DNA of 64,000 bases, taken from positions 14,171 to 78,170 of the forward strand of contig CAYWJU010000008.1 in NCBI GenBank assembly GCA_964458645.1, written 5' to 3'. A program made the position numbers and the translations under genes. This DNA is from DAORHV01 sp964458645. Its GTDB lineage: Bacteria > Patescibacteriota > Gracilibacteria > Peribacterales > Peribacteraceae. Under the pieces are notes generated by a model that had not been told where the DNA came from, made no database searches, and saw nothing but the letters and a program-made list of their open reading frames with translations. Of this stretch, positions 1 to 8,423 are shown piece by piece (the first letter of the stretch is position 1; each line of letters begins with the position of its first letter).

Positions 1-2
1 CT

Positions 3-1316
3 CCGGTTTCGATTGCGTCTGTCGCACCGGCTCTGGCCAACGCATCTCCGGCGACCGCTACTCCGGCTACAACAGCAACGCCCACTACACCCACTCCGGC
101 AGCCAAAAAAGGCTGGTCCTTGTTTGGAAAATCTGCCGCCAAAGCCGCAGCTGCTCCAAGTAAGAAAGCGGTAGGAAAGAAGGGTGTTGCCGGCGACAAG
201 GCCGACCCGACCGGCACCTTCGGCAAGCGCAAAAAGACCTTCATGCAGGTGCTGGAAGGCATCAATAACATCGGCATGGGCAAAGAGAAGACGGTGTTCA
301 TCGAAAACCTCGCCATTCTGCTGAACTCCGGATTGTCCGTTGTCGATGCGCTCAACACCATTCTTCTGGAAACACGGAACAAGCCGATGAAGAAGATCGT
401 GCAGAAAATCATCGACGAAGTGGAAAGTGGAATCGCGCTGTGGTGCGCCATGGATAACCAGAGTTTCTTCTCGCCATACGCATTGGCGCTCATTCGCATC
501 GGCGAAGAAGCCGGTGCGCTGTCGCGCAACATGGAATATCTCGCCATTCAGCAGGAAAAAGATCGCGCGCTGAAATCCAAGGTGCAGATGGCCATGATCT
601 ATCCCGGCATCGTCCTAACGCTCACCGCAGTCATTACGCTCGGCTTGGCATGGTTCGTGCTGCCGCAGTTGGTGGGCATTCTTACCTCGCTGAATGCCGA
701 GTTGCCGCTCGTAACGAAAATCATCATTTGGGTGGCGGACTTCATGAAAAATCACGGTGCAGTGGCTGTACCGAGCTTCGCCGTCGCTGGCGTACTCCTG
801 GTCTGTCTTTGCAAATACACCAGTCTCAAAGGACCAACCGAGCAGGTAATTTTCCACATTCCGGGCATCGGTCCGCTGGCGAAGTCTGCGACCATTGCGC
901 GGTTCGGCGTCATCCTGGGAAGCTTGCTGAAGGCCGGCGTACCGTTGGTGGAATCCATTCGATCCATGGCCGACGTTACCGACACCGTGTATTACAAGCG
1001 TTACTACTACAAATTGGCCGATGAAATTGAAGTTGGAGAGTCTTTTGCGAATGCATTCAAGAAGCTCAAAGATACGAACACACTGCTCCCCCTGTCTGTC
1101 CAGCAGCTGATTTCGACCGGTGAAAAGTCCGGCAAGATCGCTGAAATGCTGCTTCGTGTAGCCGATATCTACGAAAAGAAGGCTGAGGAGTGGGCCGAGA
1201 GACTGCCGGTTATTCTTGAACCAATGCTGTTGATTTTCCTCGGTGGACTCGTCGGCACGATTGCTTTTGCTATCATCGTTCCTATCTATTCCCTTGTCGG
1301 GTCGGTCGGACGATAA
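3..1316 (+). CDS. pilC: Type IV pilus inner-membrane platform protein PilC (5' end outside window)
   Basis: This is the platform protein of the type IV pilus motor, which sits in the inner membrane and couples the PilB/PilT ATPases to pilin insertion. Two T2SS-F type domains are visible, one around nt 300-590 and the second around nt 895-1200, each followed by hydrophobic segments (nt 595-690, 760-820 and 1207-1300). The frame is open to the window edge: a Pro/Thr/Ala-rich stretch precedes the conserved part, so the TTG at 120 is not the real start and the gene is partial at its 5' end. The Pro/Ala/Thr and Lys-rich leader is longer than in typical PilC and may be a cytoplasmic linker. The next pilin-type gene begins 32 nt downstream, consistent with an operon. 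Confidence 0.93.
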   Translation, partial: PVSIASVAPALANASPATATPATTATPTTPTPAAKKGWSLFGKSAAKAAAAPSKKAVGKKGVAGDKADPTGTFGKRKKTFMQVLEGINNIGMGKEKTVFIENLAILLNSGLSVVDALNTILLETRNKPMKKIVQKIIDEVESGIALWCAMDNQSFFSPYALALIRIGEEAGALSRNMEYLAIQQEKDRALKSKVQMAMIYPGIVLTLTAVITLGLAWFVLPQLVGILTSLNAELPLVTKIIIWVADFMKNHGAVAVPSFAVAGVLLVCLCKYTSLKGPTEQVIFHIPGIGPLAKSATIARFGVILGSLLKAGVPLVESIRSMADVTDTVYYKRYYYKLADEIEVGESFANAFKKLKDTNTLLPLSVQQLISTGEKSGKIAEMLLRVADIYEKKAEEWAERLPVILEPMLLIFLGGLVGTIAFAIIVPIYSLVGSVGR

Positions 1317-1348
1317 GTTCTCCCATTTCCCTTTTCCTTTTTCTCTCT

Positions 1349-4300
1349 ATGCGTACCGCATCACGCACTGGACGCCTCGCCCGATCGCGCTTTGCGTTCA
1401 CGGCGATGGAAGTCCTGATGTCCATCGGCCTCATGGCCCTGACAGCAGGCATTACCATCCCCATGCTCCGGCAGTCTCAGGCCGACACCGACCTGGATAT
1501 CGCCACCGAGCACATCGTGCAGGCCCTGCGCGCCGCGCAAACACTCTCGCAGGCGGGAAAATTGGACGCCTCGTGGGGTGTGTATGTATCGGAAGCAACG
1601 GTATTCGCCGGCGACGACTTCGCAACGCACAACCCGGACAACGACGTCGTCTTCCCGCTTCCGCCGACAATCGATACGTCTGGTCTGGATGAAGTGGTCT
1701 TCTCGCGCATGGACGGATTCCCGAATGAGCCCGGCGTGATTACCGTTCTGTCTTCGGTAAGCAATCGCTACCGCGAAATTTCGATTGATCCGAATGGCGT
1801 GATTACGGTGAGCACTGTTCTTACGATAACAAGTAATACGACTGGCGGAGGAGGCACTACTGCAGGTACGACAGGAGGTACGACGTCCGATACGACCGGA
1901 GGAACGACATCTGGAACAACGGGTGGCACGACTTCTGGGACCACGGGTGGAGAGANNNNNNNNNNNNNNNNNNNNNNNNNNNNNNNNNNNNNNNNNNNNN
2001 NNNNNNNNNNNNNNNNNNNNNNNNNNNNNNNNNNNNNNNNNNNNNNNNNNNNNNNCATCCGGAACGACGGGCGGTACGACCAGCGGCACGACCGGAGGAA
2101 CGACGTCTGGAACAACGGGTGGCACGACTTCTGGGACCACGGGTGGAGAGACATCCGGAACGACGGGCGGTACGACCAGCGGCACGACCGGAGGAACGAC
2201 GTCTGGCGACACCGGAGGCACCACCTCAGGTACCACTGGCGGTACGACCTCAGGCACCACGGGTGGCACGACTTCCGGCACGACCGGGGGCGACACCGGC
2301 TCCTCCACCGGAGGCAGCGGCGGCGACGGCTTCTCGTGTGCAACGCGTTACTCGCTCGACAGCAGCAACAACGTGGTCTCTGTCGGTACAAGCGACATCA
2401 ACGTAAAAGTCTTGGGCTCCGAAATCACGTACGGCGCAAACGGTCCGGACATCCCCGTCCGCGTCTCAGCAAGCTTGAACGGCGGTATCGACTGGAGCGA
2501 CTTGTACTCCGGCAATGCCATCACCGGCGGCGAGCAGCAGGTCTTCAGCAACATTGCGCACAACACACCGATCGCGCTGCGTTTCAACGGCCGCTACTCA
2601 TGGCTGTTCAACAAGACGTACCGTTCCGACGTCAAAGACGGCCACGTCATCATTCTTCGCAACGGCGATTCCGTGCCGAGTTACCCAGCCTTTGGCAACC
2701 AGCAGAACCTCACCACGTACATCCGCAACCTGATCGGCAGCAACGGCAAGATCAGCATTGGTGCCAAGGACCTGTTGTTCTTGGTCGAACTCAGTTCACT
2801 GGACTCCAGTGCCGACTTCCAGGATGCCGTCATTCTCGTGAGCTTTGCCGAGAAGCCGCTCACCTGCAACGAAGGCACGACCAAGGCCCGATTCAAGATT
2901 CACTTCAACCGTATGGAAAATTCCGGCTCCGGTGACGGTGCGGAGCGTATCTTCGTCGGTCCGAATGCTTTGGCCTTCGCCGAAGATCAGTGGATTCCGT
3001 TGGTGGATGCCAACGGCACGGCAATTATTGATGGCGGAATTAAAGAGGAGGTCAAAGGCCTGGCAGTGCAGCGCGGCCCAAGCTGGGTGCGCATCTTGAG
3101 CCACGGCACGTTGGCGAATGGCAAAGAAATCGTCGATGCACACGTGGAATTCAATCATGCGTACATCACGTCCACCGCCAATGACGTGAATGACAATAAG
3201 TCGGAAAACCCGACCGATGGTGTCATTAGCGATACTGCCGACGGCGATGAATTCGTCGCCGGTCCGAATGCCAAGCATGCGTACTTCCATACGCGTGTCA
3301 CCGGAGCGGACGACGCCGTGTACTACAACTGGACGGCAGGCGAGCCGAGCAATGCAAGCTCCAGCAGCTCCAGCAGCGCGAACAGCAGCTCTTCGAGCAG
3401 CAGCGCAGCTGTGGACGCCTGCGCAGTCGGCTACACCGTCGATGCCGACGGCAGGGTGACGCTTGCGGAAAAAGCCGACATTACGTTGCGTATCGAGGGA
3501 TCGGAAAGCACCTACGGTCACCGCGGACCCAAGGTCGCCGTGCGTGGCCGCATCAGCTTCGACAACGGCGTCACCTGGCGCGACCTGCTCCAGGCAAAAA
3601 GCTTCCGCGGCGGAGAAGTATCGATCTTCCGCAACGTTCCGGCCAACAGCAAAATCTTGGTGGAATTCGGCGGCCGGTACTCGTGGGTCTTTAACAAGGT
3701 TGCCAAATCCGGCAGCCGCGATTCCCACGTCCGCGTGCTGAAGAAAGGCGATGACGCTCCAGACTGCCGCTCCATTCGCGAGCGCTCTGGACGCTCGTTC
3801 TTGTCCAATATGATCGATGATGATGACAAGATGAAAATCGACAATCGTGAAGTTGCCTACTTGGTGGAACTCGGCGACGTGAACTATGACTCCGATTTCC
3901 AAGATGCAGTCGTAAAGATGTCGATCGACAAACCGGGCTCGTGCGGCGCAGCCGTCTCCAGCTCCGCATCCAGCGTTTCGTCGAGCAGTTCATCGAGCAG
4001 CAGCGCTGCCGTGGACGGCGACTCCGATCGTGACGGTGTGCCGAACTCCAAAGACTACTGCCCGGCCACATCCTTCCCCGAAGGCTCTCCCACCGAATAC
4101 ATGTCCTTCGACCGCTACGCGTTGACGTCGCCGCGCGGCAACCTGAGCACGCTGCCGGTCTTCCGCGTCGGACCTCGCAAGACCATCAGCCGCTACACCA
4201 TTGCCGACACGCGTGGTTGCAGCTGCGAACAGCTGCTGGATGCCGTAGATGACCGCGGTGTCCACGGTTTCCGCAAGCGCTCGGCAACGTGGCGCCAGAT

Positions 4301-4442
4301 GCGAAACCTCTTCGGATTCTATACCAGCAACTCACGCCGCTTCGGTTGCGGCGAGGCGCTGCTGCGCATGGTGTCCGATGACCGCCGCGAGCAGAACGAG
4401 CATGGCCGCGGCGAAGGCCACGACGACGACCACGACGACTAA
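1349..4442 (+). CDS. Large prepilin-like surface adhesin with Gly/Thr minisatellite, interrupted by an assembly gap
   Basis: The N-terminus is a class III prepilin signal: basic leader, Ala16|Phe17 cleavage site, Glu21 at +5, then a hydrophobic helix. A short pilin-like region is followed by an octapeptide Thr/Gly/Ser repeat (about nt 1850-2300), then two homologous domains of about 180 residues (nt 2330-2870 and 3420-3930; both end in a DFQDAV motif similar in style to DUF4114), a middle domain (2870-3340), poly-Ser linkers (3348-3413, 3955-4014), a thrombospondin type 3-like Asp-rich calcium motif (4018-4065) and a His/Asp-rich tail. Reading frame differs before and after the 100-N gap, but direct joining of the two flanks restores one frame, so I treat this as one gene. 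It is probably exported and assembled at or near the pilus tip. Ligand unknown. A terminator follows. Confidence 0.8.
1852..2303 (+). repeat. 24-bp coding minisatellite with 96-bp higher-order repeat
   Basis: Tandem 24-bp units encode Thr-Thr-Ser-Gly-Thr-Thr-Gly-Gly-like octapeptides inside the prepilin-adhesin. Four units make a 96-bp higher-order repeat: the sequence starting at 2056 recurs at 2152, and the block before the gap matches the block ending at 2151 with one visible difference. Such an array is likely to vary in copy number and explains the assembly break. Confidence 0.9.
1956..2055. other. Assembly gap (100 N) inside the minisatellite
   Basis: Exactly 100 N, a conventional placeholder length. 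Left flank ends GGAGAGA and right flank begins CATCCGG. Joined directly they reproduce the GGAGAGACATCCGG seen at 2145-2158 and keep the frame, so the true gap is probably zero or a whole number of repeat units. Confidence 0.95.
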
Positions 4443-4467
4443 GCGGTTCCTTCTCGACAGAACCCCT

Positions 4468-4500
4468 AAAGAGGACAACGATCGCGTTGTCCTCTTTTGT
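4468..4500 (+). terminator. Rho-independent terminator after the prepilin-adhesin
   Basis: A perfect 13-bp inverted repeat (AAAGAGGACAACG, 4-nt loop ATCG, complement) is followed by a T-rich run, 27 bp after the stop codon at 4442. Confidence 0.9.
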
Positions 4501-4507
4501 TTTGCGG

Positions 4508-4513
4508 TACAAT
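4508..4513 (+). promoter_or_regulatory. -10 element TACAAT, leaderless arrangement
   Basis: TACAAT lies 7 nt upstream of the ATG at 4521, directly after the preceding terminator. Transcription would start at or next to the start codon. No Shine-Dalgarno sequence is present. Confidence 0.6.
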
Positions 4514-4520
4514 CACGCCC

Positions 4521-5957
4521 ATGGCACTGCCATGGACCATGCGATCGCGGCGCGGAAGCTTGCTTTTGGAGGCGCTCGTCGCAATCGGTTTATTTGCCAT
4601 ATTCCTCGGGGCGATCGGGCTTACTCTTATTTTAGGTGAGCGCAGTACGGTTGCCGGCGGAGACCATGTGCGGGCGGCATTCGTGGCAGAACAAGCGTTG
4701 GAAGGTGTACGGCAAATGCGCAACGTGAACTTTGCATCCATTACGACGGGTGCGCACGGCGTGAAGGTCGTGAACAATGTGTGGGCATTCACCGGTACGT
4801 CGATTGTCACCAGCGACGGCTACACATCGAAAGTGAATGTGACGACCATGAGCGCGGATTGGCTGCAGGTGGATGCGACTGCAGAGTGGAACTTCGGCAA
4901 ATCCCGATCGGGCGCGGTTGTGCTGACGACGTACGTCACCAACTGGCGAAAGCCGTTTACCATTGGCAACTGGGCGGCCGTATCGCTGCAAAGCACGACT
5001 AGCATCAGCGGTTCGCCGTCGCTGCAAAAAGTCGCCGTTTCCGGCAACTATGCGTACCTGACATCATCGGCCGGCAACGGATTGTACGTGTACGACATCA
5101 GTAATCCCGCGTCACCAGTGCGCGTCTCCAGCTCATTGAACTTGGGCGTGGCCGTGTATGGAGCGGCAATCAGCGGCACCGGTTTGTACTTGGCGACGAA
5201 CGGCACGGCTTCGGAAGTGCAGTTATTCAATATCGAATCTCCAACGTCCCTCACGTTGTCCAGCCGCATGTCGACCTACGATTTGCCCGGTTCGGGATTG
5301 GCCAGATCGGTCGCCGTGTATGCGCAAAACGCGTTCATCGGCGCTTTGGAAAACCCGGGCACCAAAGAACTGTACTCGCTCTCCGTGAGCGACACCGGGT
5401 CACTGACATTGCTCGACTCCATGGCGCTCAGCGGCAGTGTGATGGATATTAGTCTCAGCGACGGCTACGCCTACATCGCAAGCTCGAACAATGCCGGTGA
5501 ATTCCGCGTCGTGGATATTTTCGACCCCAGCAACCTATTGGACGCACCGGGAACCGGCATCGATTTGGACAATACGCAGGACGCGTTCGCCATGAACACC
5601 TTCGGCACGTCCGCATTGATCGGACGCGCGTCCGGCACGACAATCGACGAACTGATCTTGTACCAAATCGGAGATTCCCCCGTACCCACTCCTCCGCCTG
5701 GACCTTGGACGTTGGAGCTTGCGGGTGACGGCAACTCCATCGCCAGCGTGTACGGCGGAAAATACGCGTTCGTCGGCGGAAGCGGCGACCCGAATGAATT
5801 GCGCGTTCTGGATGTGCCCAAAATGGCTTCCGGACAAGTTGGCACGGTCGGAACGTACAACGCATCGGCAACCATTCGCGGCCTCTTCTACAATTGGCAA
5901 ACCGATCGTCTGTACGCGGTCACGTCCTCGACATTCCTTATTTTCAGACCCGGATGA
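4521..5957 (+). CDS. PilV/GspI-type prepilin fused to a beta-propeller (LVIVD-like) domain
   Basis: Residues 1-45 form a prepilin N-terminus: basic leader, Gly12|Ser13 site, Glu17 at +5 and a hydrophobic helix, as in PilV/GspI minor pilins. After a pilin-like region to about residue 145, the rest (to 478 aa) is a series of repeats of the form VAVSGNYAYL...GLYVYDISNP..PV, typical of LVIVD-type beta-propellers. Normal minor pilins have about 150-200 residues, so this is a fusion. I infer a tip pilin presenting a binding propeller outside the cell. The start at 4521 fits the TACAAT element. An upstream in-frame TTG at 4497 lies in the terminator tail and is rejected. The stop overlaps the next start as ATGA, indicating translational coupling. 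Confidence 0.88.
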   Translation: MALPWTMRSRRGSLLLEALVAIGLFAIFLGAIGLTLILGERSTVAGGDHVRAAFVAEQALEGVRQMRNVNFASITTGAHGVKVVNNVWAFTGTSIVTSDGYTSKVNVTTMSADWLQVDATAEWNFGKSRSGAVVLTTYVTNWRKPFTIGNWAAVSLQSTTSISGSPSLQKVAVSGNYAYLTSSAGNGLYVYDISNPASPVRVSSSLNLGVAVYGAAISGTGLYLATNGTASEVQLFNIESPTSLTLSSRMSTYDLPGSGLARSVAVYAQNAFIGALENPGTKELYSLSVSDTGSLTLLDSMALSGSVMDISLSDGYAYIASSNNAGEFRVVDIFDPSNLLDAPGTGIDLDNTQDAFAMNTFGTSALIGRASGTTIDELILYQIGDSPVPTPPPGPWTLELAGDGNSIASVYGGKYAFVGGSGDPNELRVLDVPKMASGQVGTVGTYNASATIRGLFYNWQTDRLYAVTSSTFLIFRPG

Positions 5958-6400
5958 TCTCCCGTTTGTTCCGCATCGGCTCCAGTGTGCAGCGCGGTAC
6001 AAAACCGGGCTACATGCTACTGATGTCCGTTCTGGTCGTCGGCACGGTTTCGATTGCGATCGTGGCATCGCTGCTGTTTCTTGGTACAACGGCCGGAACG
6101 GTGAGCTTGTCTGTACAGCAGTCTTCTCAGGCCATGGCCCTTGCACAGGGCTGTGCGGAATACGCATTGCAAAAACTGCGCGTCTCCCCGGCGTATATCG
6201 GCGATGAAGGGGTTGTATTCGGCGCCGGCGACTGCACGATTATGCGCATCGGAGGAACCGGCAACACCAACCGGCTTCTCTGCGCCGAAGGCCAAGTCGG
6301 TGAAAATTACCGACGCTTGGAAATCATCGTGAAAGAAGTGCTGCCGCAAACGAAGATTTACTCCTGGCAGGAAGTCTCCAATTTCTCCCTCTGTCTCTAA
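5954..6400 (+). CDS. PilX-like minor pilin
   Basis: A 148-residue protein with an N-terminal Gly19-Tyr20 junction followed by a hydrophobic helix of about 28 residues that lacks Glu at +5. This is the pattern of the PilX N-terminal family, whose members help initiate pilus assembly or modify pilus function. The start ATG overlaps the TGA of the preceding fusion pilin (ATGA), so the upstream in-frame ATG at 5894 is not needed. The C-terminal half contains two cysteines (around CTI and LLC) that could form a disulfide. The next pilin follows after 1 nt. Assignment rests on the N-terminal signature and context; the C-terminal half is not recognisable. Confidence 0.8.
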   Translation: MISRLFRIGSSVQRGTKPGYMLLMSVLVVGTVSIAIVASLLFLGTTAGTVSLSVQQSSQAMALAQGCAEYALQKLRVSPAYIGDEGVVFGAGDCTIMRIGGTGNTNRLLCAEGQVGENYRRLEIIVKEVLPQTKIYSWQEVSNFSLCL

Positions 6401-6401
6401 A

Positions 6402-7037
6402 ATGCCATCGCGCAGTTTCATAGGCACGGGGAAAGGGCATTGCGGATTCACCATGGTAGAAACCCTGCTGTTCCTCGGCATTTTGGCGATCATGAGCACC
6501 ATGATCATCGGCGTACTGCTTTCTTCGCAAGATGCCCGTGTTCGACAACAGGGCATTGCATCATTGGAGCAACGCGGCACCCAAGTGCTGGATTCGCTCA
6601 CGCGTCGTATTCGGCGTGCAGAAGCCATTCTCTACCCCGCCGTTGGCAGCACGGGATCGTTGGTGACGCTGCAAATGGCCATGAACGCGGAACATCCGAC
6701 CATCTTCACGCGAAGCGGCACGAACCTGATGATGATTGAAAAAACGGACAAGACATTCGTCTTCAGTGGACCGATTGCCGTCAGTAATTTGGTATTCCGA
6801 AACGTCAGCGGCGGCAGCGTAGCCGTCTCGTTCGACCTTACCGCCACGTTGCAACTGCCAAGACCGCAATATTATCGACGACACTTCGAGGGCAACGTGA
6901 CGCTGTTTCCCGATGACCAAAGTGAATCCGGCGGTTGCAGTACCTGCCCGGCAGTAACGTGCCAGAGCCATGTCTATCGTTGGTACTACTGCACGAACGA
7001 CGTCTGCACGCAGTCAGATGAAACGATACCGTGCTAA
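6402..7037 (+). CDS. PilW/GspJ-like minor pilin
   Basis: A 211-residue prepilin: leader ending Gly15, then Phe16 with Glu20 at +5 and a hydrophobic helix (GFTMVETLLFLGILAIM). Size and the polar region after the helix fit the PilW/GspJ class that forms the initiating tip complex with PilV and PilX-like pilins. The C-terminal 45 residues contain six or more cysteines (CSTCPAVTC, YYCTNDVC, final C), which suggests a disulfide-rich knob; this is unusual compared with the other pilins here. It lies in the operon 4521-7037 with overlaps or gaps of 1 nt or less. Confidence 0.85.
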   Translation: MPSRSFIGTGKGHCGFTMVETLLFLGILAIMSTMIIGVLLSSQDARVRQQGIASLEQRGTQVLDSLTRRIRRAEAILYPAVGSTGSLVTLQMAMNAEHPTIFTRSGTNLMMIEKTDKTFVFSGPIAVSNLVFRNVSGGSVAVSFDLTATLQLPRPQYYRRHFEGNVTLFPDDQSESGGCSTCPAVTCQSHVYRWYYCTNDVCTQSDETIPC

Positions 7038-7155
7038 GAAAACTATACGAATTTTCATACTAAAAAATTGCGGAATGCAAGCCAAAAAGACTGCTACCAT
7101 TTCTTGCAATTCGCTTCACGTATTTTCGGCCTCCACATTTTCCCGTTCCCTGCAC

Positions 7156-7596
7156 ATGCCCACTCGTTCCACCCGCGGAGGTTTCACGCTCATTGAGCTG
7201 CTCCTCGTCATCGGCATCATCGGCATTTTGGCAGGCGTGGTCATTGTTTCTATTAACCCAACGAAGCAGCTCGGCGACGCTCGCAACGCACAGCGCCGCA
7301 GCGACGTGAACACCATCCTGAACGCGGTGTACCAGTACTCCATCGACCATAGCGGAAACCTTCCGTCATCCATTACATCGGCCCCCGGCGAGATTTGCAG
7401 GAGTGGGGTGAATATGGATTGCACCGGTTTAGTGAACCTGAATATGCTGACTGGAGCCTATATCGTCGGCATGCCGATTGATCCGCAATCGGCAACCGCC
7501 ACAAGTACGAATTATACAATCGTGCAAGCGAATAACCGCATAACGGTAGCAGCCCCAGGCGCAGAACAAGGCGCCTCGATTGCAGTCACGCGATAA
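7156..7596 (+). CDS. Type IV major pilin, paralogue 1
   Basis: A 146-residue type IV pilin: leader MPTRSTRGG, cleavage Gly9|Phe10, Glu14 at +5, canonical FTLIELLLVIGIIGILA helix. The N-terminal 60 residues are almost identical to the next two genes at protein and DNA level. The distal half is diverged but keeps a Cys pair (ICRSGVNMDC). It ends TVAAPGAEQGASIAVTR, a C-terminal signature shared by the three. Start chosen at 7156 because it aligns with the paralogues; the track upstream to 6970 is out of homology. It probably polymerises as a pilus fibre subunit after PilD processing. Confidence 0.92.
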   Translation: MPTRSTRGGFTLIELLLVIGIIGILAGVVIVSINPTKQLGDARNAQRRSDVNTILNAVYQYSIDHSGNLPSSITSAPGEICRSGVNMDCTGLVNLNMLTGAYIVGMPIDPQSATATSTNYTIVQANNRITVAAPGAEQGASIAVTR

Positions 7597-7622
7597 CAGG
7601 CTCTTCCCTTCGAAAAAAGCCT
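7597..7622 (+). terminator. Possible weak terminator after pilin 1
   Basis: A 6-bp stem (CAGGCT/AGCCTG) with an A-rich loop immediately follows the stop codon. There is no clear T-run, so the call is weak. Confidence 0.3.
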
Positions 7623-7730
7623 GAAAACTCTGAGCATTTTGTTCTGTGAACAGTGAAATGCGGCATGACATCAACTCATAATTAATGCAACTTCGCAATC
7701 GCTCTCATTAGGGACGCTCGCGGACCCGCG

Positions 7731-7736
7731 TATAAT
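7731..7736 (+). promoter_or_regulatory. -10 element TATAAT for pilin 2
   Basis: A consensus TATAAT lies 59 nt before the ATG of pilin 2. No good -35 is seen. Unlike many genes here it gives a real 5' leader of about 50 nt containing a hairpin. Confidence 0.7.
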
Positions 7737-7750
7737 CACCCCCTGTATCA

Positions 7751-7770
7751 GGAGGTTTGTCCGTACCTCC
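7751..7770 (+). promoter_or_regulatory. 5' leader hairpin of pilin 2
   Basis: GGAGGT and ACCTCC form a perfect 6-bp stem around an 8-nt loop at the predicted 5' end of the pilin mRNA. The AGGAGG-like left arm is too far (about 40 nt) from the ATG to act directly as a ribosome site, so mRNA protection is the simpler idea. Confidence 0.5.
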
Positions 7771-7795
7771 AATTCCTTCTTCCCCTTTCTCTCTC

Positions 7796-8239
7796 ATGTC
7801 CACTCGTTCCACCCGCGGAGGTTTCACGCTCATCGAGCTGCTCCTCGTTATCGGTATCATTGCCATTTTGGCAGCTATCGTCATCGTTGCCATTAACCCG
7901 ACCAAGCAGCTTGGCGACGCTCGCAACGCACAGCGCCGCAGCGACGTAAACACCATCCTGAACGCGGTGTACCAGTACTCCATCGACAACAACGGTAACT
8001 TGCCCACGAGCATCACCACGACCACCAAGATCATCTGCAAGAGCGGCGTGAACGTGGACTGTGACTCCGACGGTATCAGCCTGAACGTGTTGACCGGTTC
8101 GTACTTGGTCGGCCTTCCGTTCGACCCACAGACAGCTACGGCTACCGGTACGAACTACACGGTCGTCAAGACGAACAACCGCGTGACCGTCACCGCCCCA
8201 GGCGCAGAGCAGGGCGCATCGATCACCGTGACCCGCTAG
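7796..8239 (+). CDS. Type IV major pilin, paralogue 2
   Basis: A 147-residue pilin with leader MSTRSTRGG, Gly9|Phe10 cleavage, Glu14 at +5 and the same helix as its neighbours. Cysteines in ICKSGVNVDC would give a disulfide-bounded loop. It has its own TATAAT promoter and a strong terminator, so it forms an independent unit and may be the main expressed pilin. The start is set by alignment with the paralogues; the ORF upstream to 7757 is leader sequence. The C-terminal half differs from the other two mainly in surface-exposed Thr-rich segments. Confidence 0.94.
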   Translation: MSTRSTRGGFTLIELLLVIGIIAILAAIVIVAINPTKQLGDARNAQRRSDVNTILNAVYQYSIDNNGNLPTSITTTTKIICKSGVNVDCDSDGISLNVLTGSYLVGLPFDPQTATATGTNYTVVKTNNRVTVTAPGAEQGASITVTR

Positions 8240-8260
8240 TTCCCTACCAGACATTCGGAC

Positions 8261-8291
8261 AAAAGGCTCCCGCCAGTCGGGAGCCTTTTTT
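8261..8291 (+). terminator. Rho-independent terminator after pilin 2
   Basis: AAAAGGCTCCCG, a 5-nt loop, then CGGGAGCC followed by six T. It lies 22 bp after the stop. Confidence 0.93.
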
Positions 8292-8365
8292 CATGACCGC
8301 CAGAAACGCTTTACAAAAGAACGCATTGCTTTCGGCTTGTGCTAGAGCGATACAAACGAAGGTGT

Positions 8366-8371
8366 TACACT
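8366..8371 (+). promoter_or_regulatory. -10 element TACACT for pilin 3
   Basis: TACACT lies 52 nt before the ATG at 8424, giving a leader of about 45 nt, similar in layout to pilin 2. Confidence 0.5.
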
Positions 8372-8423
8372 GCCATGCATGTTTGCGCGACTGTTCACGC
8401 GCTCTTCCTTCCCTACTTGCTCC

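Noticed and set aside
1852..2303. Possible CRISPR array
   Set aside because: The repeats are in frame, contiguous, without spacers, and encode Thr/Gly octapeptides; it is a coding minisatellite.
2796..3902. 368-codon minus-strand frame in the prepilin-adhesin
   Set aside because: Antisense of a gene whose reading frame encodes duplicated homologous domains.
4497..4520. Earlier TTG start for the prepilin-propeller fusion
   Set aside because: It lies in the tail of the previous terminator and upstream of the TACAAT element; 4521 gives a proper prepilin leader.
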